36,858 bases of DNA from Bacillota bacterium. Its GTDB lineage: Bacteria; Bacillota; Clostridia; Peptostreptococcales; Anaerovoracaceae. A program made the translations under genes and the position numbers. Location of the stretch: the NCBI GenBank assembly GCA_017445315.1, contig JAFSUI010000027.1, positions 1 to 36,858 of the forward strand, written 5' to 3'. The notes below the pieces were generated by a model. It worked only from the letters and a program-made list of their open reading frames with translations, searched no databases and was not told the DNA's origin. This document shows, piece after piece, positions 31,181 through 36,858 of the stretch (positions are counted from its first letter, which is position 1; each line of letters begins with the position of its first letter).

Positions 31181-31798
31181 CTAATCCTTATAGATTCTCG
31201 TATTCATGAACTGCACTATCAATTCCGCAGCATGTTCGTCAGTAATATAGCTTGTGTTTATGGCCATATTGTAATTACCGTGATATCCCCATTTCTGGGA
31301 TGTGTGGTAGTTATAATAATTGGCTCTTGCCTTATCAAGATCTCTTATCTTGTTCTCAACGGTCTTTGGATCGTCGCCGTATGCGTTGACGCATCTATTG
31401 ATTCTGTCCTCACGCTCCGCATGGATAAATATATTTGTAACGCTTGGCTTATCCTTAAGAACATAGTCTGCGCATCTACCTATGATAACGCCTTCGTTGG
31501 TTTCGCCAATCTGCTTGATTACATCAAACTGAGCGATGAAGAGCTTTTCGTTCATAGAAAGCGTTTCTTTTCCAAATCCTTCGCTGAACGCCATAGCTGA
31601 CGAAAGGCTATACGAGATACTGCTCTTTGCCCTGAGTTCTGCTGTTTCTATTATTTCACGCGAAAGTCCGCTTTTTTCTACAGCCAAGTCTATGATTTCT
31701 TTGTCATAAAACGGAATGCCCATCTTCTCGGCAACAAGGCGACCGATTATTCTTCCGCCGCTTCCGTATTCTCTACTTATGGTAACGAGTTTATTCAT
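31181..31798 (-). CDS. Cytidylate-kinase-like family protein
   Basis: 205 residues with an atypical P-loop ISREYGSGGRIIGRLVAEKM, typical of the cytidylate-kinase-like (PF13189) proteins of clostridia, which do not have the usual GxxGxGKS. Later segments are GVIIGRCADYVL and FIHAEREDRINRCV, which match the kinase lid region with an Arg. The true substrate is not known; these proteins are sometimes misnamed CMP kinase. AAGGAGGTG precedes the ATG and a good promoter lies at 31822-31851. It starts the operon leading to metG, tatD and tilS. Confidence 0.8.
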   Translation of the reverse strand: MNKLVTISREYGSGGRIIGRLVAEKMGIPFYDKEIIDLAVEKSGLSREIIETAELRAKSSISYSLSSAMAFSEGFGKETLSMNEKLFIAQFDVIKQIGETNEGVIIGRCADYVLKDKPSVTNIFIHAEREDRINRCVNAYGDDPKTVENKIRDLDKARANYYNYHTSQKWGYHGNYNMAINTSYITDEHAAELIVQFMNTRIYKD

Positions 31799-31821
31799 TT
31801 GCGCACCTCCTTAATCATAGT

Positions 31822-31851
31822 ATTATACACCAGAAACTACATAAAATGCAA
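31822..31851 (-). promoter_or_regulatory. Promoter of the cytidylate-kinase-like/metG/tatD/tilS operon
   Basis: Minus strand TTGCAT (31846-31851), 18 bases, TATAAT (31822-31827). The -10 and spacer share 15 of 16 bases with the nifU-like promoter at 10112-10127. Confidence 0.72.
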
Positions 31852-31876
31852 AAAAGAAGCCATCTTTTAACCTCTC

Positions 31877-31905
31877 TTGTAGTATGCATATTTGTGACGT
31901 AAAAT
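31877..31905 (+). promoter_or_regulatory. Promoter of the M20 amidohydrolase
   Basis: TTGTAG (31877-31882), 17 bases, TAAAAT (31900-31905). It is divergent from the cytidylate-kinase-like promoter, with only some 25 bases between their -35 boxes. Confidence 0.55.
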
Positions 31906-31944
31906 AGGCATATAGTTAGATTAATTCAATATTGGAGATAAAAG

Positions 31945-33114
31945 ATGAACTACCAAGAACTAAAGGATGCGCTCTCAAGCGCAATTAAGCAAAATCACGA
32001 CGAACTTTTTAAAATGAACTGCCATTTGGCGGATAACCCCGAGCTTACGGGTCAGGAAAAGGAATCGTCAAAGGCCCTCGCAGATTTACTTGCAAAGCAT
32101 GGCTTTAAATGTGAGCAGCCCTATGGAAAATACCCTTACGCTTTCAGGGCTATTTACGGAGAAAATAACCACAGCCATAAGGTTGCTATTTTGGCAGAAT
32201 ACGACGCTCTTGCAGGACTTGGGCATGCCTGCGGACACTCCCTCTCGGGAAGCATAAGCTGCCTTGCCGGAATAGCCTTGTCGTCACTTCAGGACGAGCT
32301 GGATACAGACATACATGTAATCGGAACGCCGGGAGAAGAGTATTTTGCTACCAAGGGTTTTATGGTGGATGACGGACTCTTTGACGGATACGATATGGCC
32401 ATCATGGTTCATCTTTTTAACAGCAATATTCCGACGCCAAATGTCCTCGCACTATCGGCCTTTGAATATGAGTTCTTTGGAAAGCCCGCGCACTCAGCGG
32501 CAGGCCCTTGGGATGGAGTAAATGCGCTTAATGCCGCTCAGCTTCATTTCCACGCCATAGATATGGCCCGCCAGCACATCAAAGAAGGCTCCCGCATTCA
32601 CGGAATCATCGTAAACGGCGGTACTGCGGTAAATATAGTCCCTGACTATGTTATGACCAGAGTTTATGTACGCGCAGAAAAGAGCGACTATAAGAACGAA
32701 CTCGTTGAATGGGTTGACAGAATGGCAGAAGCCGCTGCTCTAGCAACGGGCTGCACATGGCAGAAGAAAACCGAGGTTCATCCCACGGACGATCTAAAGC
32801 TTAATCGCACGGGAGATAAAGTCTTAAGAGAAGTATTCTCAGAGCTAGGGCTAGAACTCGGGGATGAAAGCGTAGTATTTGGATCATCTGACATCGGCTG
32901 CGTAAGCTACCTCTGCCCGACATTTCATCCTTGCCTAAAAATTGCAGACCCTCCAGTAAACATACATACAAGAGAGTTTGAGGCACTCATGAGAACGCCA
33001 ATTTCAGAAAAGGCTCTGGACGAAGGCGCGCTACTTATAGCTCTTCAGATTGTCAAGATTGTCACCTCACCCGAGCTGATGGAGAAAATGAAAGCTGACT
33101 TTATTGAAGGCTAA
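31945..33114 (+). CDS. M20-family amidohydrolase (AbgB / N-acyl amino acid deacylase type)
   Basis: A 389-residue zinc or manganese amidohydrolase. Metal motifs: AILAEYDALAGLGHACGH (Cys96, His98), GTPGEEYFATKGFM (Glu131, Glu132), MAIMVH (His156), and a late FGSSDIGCVSYLCPTFHPCL. The lid motif FFGKPAHSAAGPWDGVNALN is typical of the AbgB/HipO branch, which cleaves N-acyl or p-aminobenzoyl-glutamate-type amide bonds. TTGGAGATAAAAG precedes the ATG. It is a single plus-strand gene with its own promoter and a strong terminator. The exact substrate is unknown. Confidence 0.88.
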   Translation: MNYQELKDALSSAIKQNHDELFKMNCHLADNPELTGQEKESSKALADLLAKHGFKCEQPYGKYPYAFRAIYGENNHSHKVAILAEYDALAGLGHACGHSLSGSISCLAGIALSSLQDELDTDIHVIGTPGEEYFATKGFMVDDGLFDGYDMAIMVHLFNSNIPTPNVLALSAFEYEFFGKPAHSAAGPWDGVNALNAAQLHFHAIDMARQHIKEGSRIHGIIVNGGTAVNIVPDYVMTRVYVRAEKSDYKNELVEWVDRMAEAAALATGCTWQKKTEVHPTDDLKLNRTGDKVLREVFSELGLELGDESVVFGSSDIGCVSYLCPTFHPCLKIADPPVNIHTREFEALMRTPISEKALDEGALLIALQIVKIVTSPELMEKMKADFIEG

Positions 33115-33135
33115 AGGCCAATCATTAATACAAAC

Positions 33136-33167
33136 AAAAAAGATTCGTGCTTCCACGAATCTTTTTT
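33136..33167. terminator. Strong bidirectional terminator between the amidohydrolase and trkH
   Basis: AGATTCGTG and CACGAATCT (33141-33149, 33154-33162) form a perfect 9-bp stem with a CTTC loop, flanked by A and T runs on both sides. It ends both the amidohydrolase (plus) and the trk operon (minus). Confidence 0.92.
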
Positions 33168-33185
33168 AGTTTTTTTATGCGAGTT

Positions 33186-34649
33186 TTAATGCGAGCGATC
33201 CGGTGCCCAGAACGATCTTGAGAAGAGTATCAGAAGTGCATACATTTCTAGTCGTCCCATGAGCATCAGGAATGCACAGTAGAGCTTTCCGGGACTTGAG
33301 AATACGCCATATCCCGCATTACTTATCCTTCCAAATCCTACGCCGCAGTTTGTCATAAGTGCAACAGGTGCACTCAAGGTCGTTTCCATATCAAGATTAT
33401 CCAGCGAAAGAATAACCGCAGACGCAAGATAGAGACCAAGGAAGAGAAGGATATATGTCGATATGGATGACGCATTAAGAGCCGATACCGGAGCATCCCC
33501 TATCATAATCGGCTTAACTGCCCGTGGATGAATCCTCTTATATATTCCTCGTCCAATCATTTTTACATAGACTGTGAATCTTACAACCTTGATACCTCCG
33601 CTCGTTGAATAAGCACATCCACCGATAAGCATAAGCACTACCATTAGAAGCCTTAGGACAGGCGGCCATGTTTCAACGTGTTCAAGCGGAAAACCCGTGG
33701 TGCATGCAAATGATACAACTCCCGTGACAGAGTTTACGATTGCATCAAAGAAAGAATCGTATCTTCCATAGACAAGCAGAACAATCGTTGAGAAAACTGT
33801 TGCGCCAGCTATTATTCCCAGGAACACTCTTAACTCAAAGTCCTTAAGCGCTTCCTTTGTTCTCTTCTTTGCTACCTTGAGATAGAAGATAAAATTAAGC
33901 GATGCAAGTATTGAGAAAAGTCCCAATACGACCTTTACAAATGGTGTAAAATGCCTTGCGATGGCGGACTTATAGTCGATGATACCCGCGGTACTCATAG
34001 TTGACATCGTGTTAACGAGGGCAACAAATTTTGGTACTCCTCCCGCAAGAAGAAGCAGAAGTTCAACAAGCGAGACGCCTATATAAATCAAATAAATTAC
34101 TTTAACAGTATCAGCCATATGCGCAGTATGCTTTTCTATTTCAGCGCCTCTTAGCTCCGCTCCTGCGAGCCTCTGTGCATTTACACCGAGAGCGGAGAAT
34201 ATGAGTATGGTAAGAATGATTATGCCCATTCCTCCGAGCCAGTTGGACGTCGCCTTCCAAAGAACGAGGGCCCTCGGCATGCTGCTTACGCTTATAACCC
34301 ATGCGCTACTTGTGGTCCATGCCGCTACTGATTCAAATATCGCATTTACAACGCCGTATCCTCTTCCAACAAATAGATATGGAAGCGTACCGCCCGCAAT
34401 CATGCTGAGCCAGCATACGAGAACTATAAAATAGCTTTCTCTTGCTTTGATCTTTGTTGTGAATCCCCTTGATACAATTCTTCCCACGAGGGCAATAGCA
34501 AACAGAATGGCTATAGAGATAGCAAATCCCTTTGCCGTCTTCATATCGTGATCGTATATAGCCGTTCCAAATGACAGGAGCATCGCAATTCCTTCAACAC
34601 CCATAACGGTGGAGATGGTTCTCATTATCAACTTGTGGTTAAAAGTCAT
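33186..34649 (-). CDS. trkH: TrkH-type cation transporter, paralogue with altered first pore loop
   Basis: 487 residues, 8-10 transmembrane helices, four M-P-M units of the Trk/Ktr/HKT superfamily. Pore loops: loop 1 AAWTTSSAWV (112-116) lacks the filter Gly, which is Ser; loop 2 STAGII keeps Gly222; loop 3 CTTGF keeps Gly319; loop 4 NCGVG keeps Gly436. The neighbouring paralogue (34662-36134) has all four glycines. WLGGMGIIIL and SGGIKVVRF, which are family motifs, are present. GGAGG precedes the ATG, 12 bases after the paralogue's stop. TrkA-type regulator is encoded upstream. Conventional function would be K+ uptake; with an SGGG filter, Na+ permeation is possible (see findings). Confidence 0.88.
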   Translation of the reverse strand: MTFNHKLIMRTISTVMGVEGIAMLLSFGTAIYDHDMKTAKGFAISIAILFAIALVGRIVSRGFTTKIKARESYFIVLVCWLSMIAGGTLPYLFVGRGYGVVNAIFESVAAWTTSSAWVISVSSMPRALVLWKATSNWLGGMGIIILTILIFSALGVNAQRLAGAELRGAEIEKHTAHMADTVKVIYLIYIGVSLVELLLLLAGGVPKFVALVNTMSTMSTAGIIDYKSAIARHFTPFVKVVLGLFSILASLNFIFYLKVAKKRTKEALKDFELRVFLGIIAGATVFSTIVLLVYGRYDSFFDAIVNSVTGVVSFACTTGFPLEHVETWPPVLRLLMVVLMLIGGCAYSTSGGIKVVRFTVYVKMIGRGIYKRIHPRAVKPIMIGDAPVSALNASSISTYILLFLGLYLASAVILSLDNLDMETTLSAPVALMTNCGVGFGRISNAGYGVFSSPGKLYCAFLMLMGRLEMYALLILFSRSFWAPDRSH

Positions 34650-34661
34650 GAGTCCTCCCTC

Positions 34662-36134
34662 CTATGCCCTGTCGCTGTTCCAGAAATGTGGCGAGAACAG
34701 CATCACAAAAGTAAATAGCTCAAGACGGCCCGCTATCATGAGTATAGATAGAATGAAGGTCGAGAAATTGGAATATCCCGAGAAGTTAAACGTAGGTCCA
34801 ACCTCAGCAAATCCTGGCCCAACATTACTCAAGCAGGTCATAGCGGCACTAAAATTGGTCACCATATCCTTTCCGTCAAAGGAAATAAGTATGGCTCCAA
34901 CAAACAGTGTCGCAACGTATAGGAAAACAAAATACACGATATCCGTTACGATATTTTGCTCTACTTTTCTTTTGTTTATCGCAAGATTTGAAACTCTGTT
35001 TGGATGGAGTTTAAGGAAGAATCCCCTCTTAACAAATTTTGCGGTTGTAAGCACTCTGATAATCTTTACGCCGCCACCCGTGGATGACTGGCAAGCGCCC
35101 GTAATCATAACTATCATGATTGCGAGTTTGCAGAACGTCGGCCAGAGATCGTAGTCCGCCGTTACATAACCCGTAGTAGTTATAACCGAAACAACGTGGA
35201 ATGCGACCGTTCTTATGGTGTCTCCGATGTTTGCGAAGAAGCCCTTTGCAAATAGCATCGCAGAAGAAAGTGCAGTAATCACAAAGATGAGCCCAAGATA
35301 CACCCTCAACTCTTCATCGAAGAAGAATTCTTTGATTCTCTTCTTTGGCAGCAAGAAGTAAAGATTGAAATTGATTCCGCAGAGAACCATGAATACGATT
35401 ATTACCCATTCAATATAAGGGCTCTGGAAATGTCCGATACTTGCGCTATAGTTTGAGAATCCACCGGTGCCAACGGTACCGAAGGTATGGATTGCAGCAT
35501 CGTAAAGAGTCATTCCGCCGAACATAAGGAGAATGATTTCAATGGCTGTAAAGATTAAATAAAGCTTATATAAGTCCTTTGCTGTATCCGAGAATTTTGC
35601 CTTGGTCTTGCTGAGTGTAGGTCCCGGAGCCTCTGCACTCGCAACGAGCTGACCGCCTATTCCCATGGACGGAAGAAGCGCAGCAGCAAAAACTATAATT
35701 CCCATTCCTCCGAGCCAATGCGTAAAGGATCTCCAGAAGAGAACCGATCTCGCCTGAGCCTCTATATCATTTAATACGGTCGCACCCGTCGTGGAAAATC
35801 CGGAGCAAATTTCAAAGAATGCATCTATAGGATTGGGAAGCGCCCCCGTAAGAACAAGAGGAATGGAACCGACGATGGAGCTTACTATCCAGCAAAGACT
35901 TACGATTAGATAGACGTCTCTTTGCTTTGTTCTCAGGCCGCTCGGACTATAAATTCGCATCAAAACAAACCCCACTATAAAGCAGGGCACCATTGTGGCA
36001 GCAAAACAGCTGGCCTCAAAGTATTCGCGATAAATAAGAGCAACCGCAATGGTCGGAATGAACGCCATTCCAAGAACCAAAAACAGTACTCCCATCATTC
36101 TCAATACGGAATGATAGTTGAAATTGGTTACCAT
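34662..36134 (-). CDS. trkH: TrkH-type potassium uptake protein, conventional filter
   Basis: 490 residues and the same four-fold M-P-M plan. Loop 1 SGFSTTGATV (Gly117), loop 2 GTVGTGGFSNY (Gly225), loop 3 VITTTGYVTADYD (Gly322) and loop 4 CLSNVGPGF (Gly439) all carry the filter glycine. HWLGGMGIIVFAAALLP and STGGGVKIIR are intact. It is the likely K+ channel/pump unit gated by the TrkA ring. The ATG at 36134 lies a few bases after the trkA stop; it is coupled to trkA and followed by the second trkH. Tandem trkH genes in one operon are less common than single copies. Confidence 0.93.
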   Translation of the reverse strand: MVTNFNYHSVLRMMGVLFLVLGMAFIPTIAVALIYREYFEASCFAATMVPCFIVGFVLMRIYSPSGLRTKQRDVYLIVSLCWIVSSIVGSIPLVLTGALPNPIDAFFEICSGFSTTGATVLNDIEAQARSVLFWRSFTHWLGGMGIIVFAAALLPSMGIGGQLVASAEAPGPTLSKTKAKFSDTAKDLYKLYLIFTAIEIILLMFGGMTLYDAAIHTFGTVGTGGFSNYSASIGHFQSPYIEWVIIVFMVLCGINFNLYFLLPKKRIKEFFFDEELRVYLGLIFVITALSSAMLFAKGFFANIGDTIRTVAFHVVSVITTTGYVTADYDLWPTFCKLAIMIVMITGACQSSTGGGVKIIRVLTTAKFVKRGFFLKLHPNRVSNLAINKRKVEQNIVTDIVYFVFLYVATLFVGAILISFDGKDMVTNFSAAMTCLSNVGPGFAEVGPTFNFSGYSNFSTFILSILMIAGRLELFTFVMLFSPHFWNSDRA

Positions 36135-36138
36135 ATTT

Positions 36139-36858
36139 CTATCTCTTCTTCAAGAGTTTCTCAAGCTCCGGTACATTCGTAAGCAGGCTGATTATTATTA
36201 CTCTGTCGTTTGACATAAGCTTTGTATTACCATCAGGAATGATAACCTCGCCGTTACGATAGACAGCCGCAATCAGCATACCCGACGGAAGATCAAGATG
36301 CTTGAGCACCTTTCCCTTCATGGTCATATCGTCATGAACAATGATTTCTACTATCTCGGCCTGACCTTGAACGAATGTGGATGAAATAACCCTCTTGTCA
36401 CCCTGGATCAAACCGTAGATATTGGCAGCGGATATTTCAAGCGGATTAAGCACCATATCCACACCCATATGTTCAATAAGCGAAAGATAATCTTCTCTGC
36501 TTACCTTGGAGATTACATCTTCTATTCCGCGCTGCTTTGCAGTTACGGCGAGAAGCAGATTCTGTTCGTCAATTCCCGTAGCGGTTACAAAAGCATCCAT
36601 TTCGTCAAGGTTTTCTTCCTCAAGCATTGAGATATCGGTTCCATCACCATGGAGAACTACTACGTTCTTTACACGCGAAGAAAGATACTGGCAACGTTCT
36701 TTGCTCTGTTCAACAAGCTTTACGGATGTGCCGTGGTTGGCAAGTCTCTGCGCAAGATAGTAGCCTGTCTTTCCGCCACCGATGATCATGGCCTTCTGCG
36801 TATTCTTCTTTTCTTTTCCGTGAACGTTCTTGCGGAGCTCGTCCATCTCGCTGACCTC
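36139..36858 (-). CDS. trkA: TrkA potassium uptake regulator, C-terminal part (runs off window)
   Basis: The frame is open to the window edge (in-frame residues EVSE precede the Met at 36846), so the real start lies further upstream. The visible 240 residues are the second RCK half: KAMIIGGGKTGYYLAQRL (NAD(H)/nucleotide loop), VVLHGDGTDISMLEE, and ATGIDEQNLLLAVTAKQRG, then an RCK_C domain (STFVQGQAEIVEIIV, LPSGMLIAAVYRNGEVIIP). TrkA forms a ring that gates TrkH in response to nucleotides. A whole TrkA has two such halves (~450 residues), so about half is missing because of the window edge, not damage. Confidence 0.92.
   Translation of the reverse strand, partial: EVSEMDELRKNVHGKEKKNTQKAMIIGGGKTGYYLAQRLANHGTSVKLVEQSKERCQYLSSRVKNVVVLHGDGTDISMLEEENLDEMDAFVTATGIDEQNLLLAVTAKQRGIEDVISKVSREDYLSLIEHMGVDMVLNPLEISAANIYGLIQGDKRVISSTFVQGQAEIVEIIVHDDMTMKGKVLKHLDLPSGMLIAAVYRNGEVIIPDGNTKLMSNDRVIIISLLTNVPELEKLLKKR

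Noticed and set aside
31799..31944. tRNA or small RNA in the divergent intergenic region
   Set aside because: No cloverleaf or stable structure; the region is accounted for by two divergent promoters and ribosome sites.
33186..36134. Assembly duplication of trkH
   Set aside because: The two copies differ throughout (pore loops, N-termini, linkers), so they are true paralogues, not a collapsed or repeated assembly segment.

Overview
The window looks like chromosomal core DNA from a low-to-mid GC anaerobic Firmicute (class Clostridia; an Anaerovoracaceae/Mogibacterium-like lineage is a guess). Support comes from a clostridial 2[4Fe-4S] ferredoxin, Rex, a reverse-type rubrerythrin, an OGG1-type glycosylase, type III pantothenate kinase, NiaR, PepV and strong Shine-Dalgarno sites. 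Nearly all genes lie on the minus strand; only a ferredoxin gene and an M20 amidohydrolase gene are on plus. I see no rRNA, tRNA, CRISPR, transposase or phage gene, and no gene-free stretch longer than about 210 bases.

Layout, left to right. (1) 1-370: the 5' end of a GT1-type glycosyltransferase gene, translationally coupled to an AbrB-type regulator with a promoter and a palindromic operator. (2) 467-2254: OGG-type DNA glycosylase plus a P-loop protein with an Asp23-like tail. (3) 2256-3588: ferredoxin (plus), rex and acpP. (4) 3609-10140: a long operon, read from right to left, nifU-like, pepV, tsaE, tsaB, a rimI-tsaD fusion and an ABC-F ATPase; it holds the t6A-37 tRNA modification genes except tsaC. 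(5) 10225-11580: reverse rubrerythrin and NiaR, each with its own promoter. (6) 11606-18395: three overlapping genes encoding a 1600-residue multidomain protein (HD hydrolase, helical repeats, NadD-like nucleotidyltransferase, GNAT-like, phosphoribosyltransferase-like), a degenerate lactate/malate dehydrogenase homologue and a double-flavodoxin-like protein. (7) 18474-26996: a two-component system, dusB, coaX, a PucR-type regulator and ftsH, read from ftsH downwards. (8) 26980-31851: tilS, tatD, metG, a small membrane protein and a cytidylate-kinase-like protein. (9) 31877-36858: M20 amidohydrolase (plus), then trkA and two trkH paralogues (minus).

How they fit together. Most of the window is housekeeping: tRNA modification and charging (TsaB/D/E, TilS, DusB, MetG), redox and iron-sulfur metabolism (ferredoxin, Rex, NifU-like, rubrerythrin), cofactors (CoaX, NiaR) and potassium uptake. 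The least understood part is the cassette at 11606-18395. Its large protein joins domains that would suit base-to-nucleotide-to-dinucleotide chemistry, and it is coupled to two proteins with dinucleotide- or flavin-binding folds, next to an NAD-biosynthesis repressor. A second strong observation is that one of the two TrkH proteins has lost the filter glycine in its first pore loop (Ser-Gly-Gly-Gly pattern), the change known to make plant HKT1 transporters prefer sodium.

Promoters, operators and terminators were read by eye. Domain calls rest on visible motifs, not on database searches.
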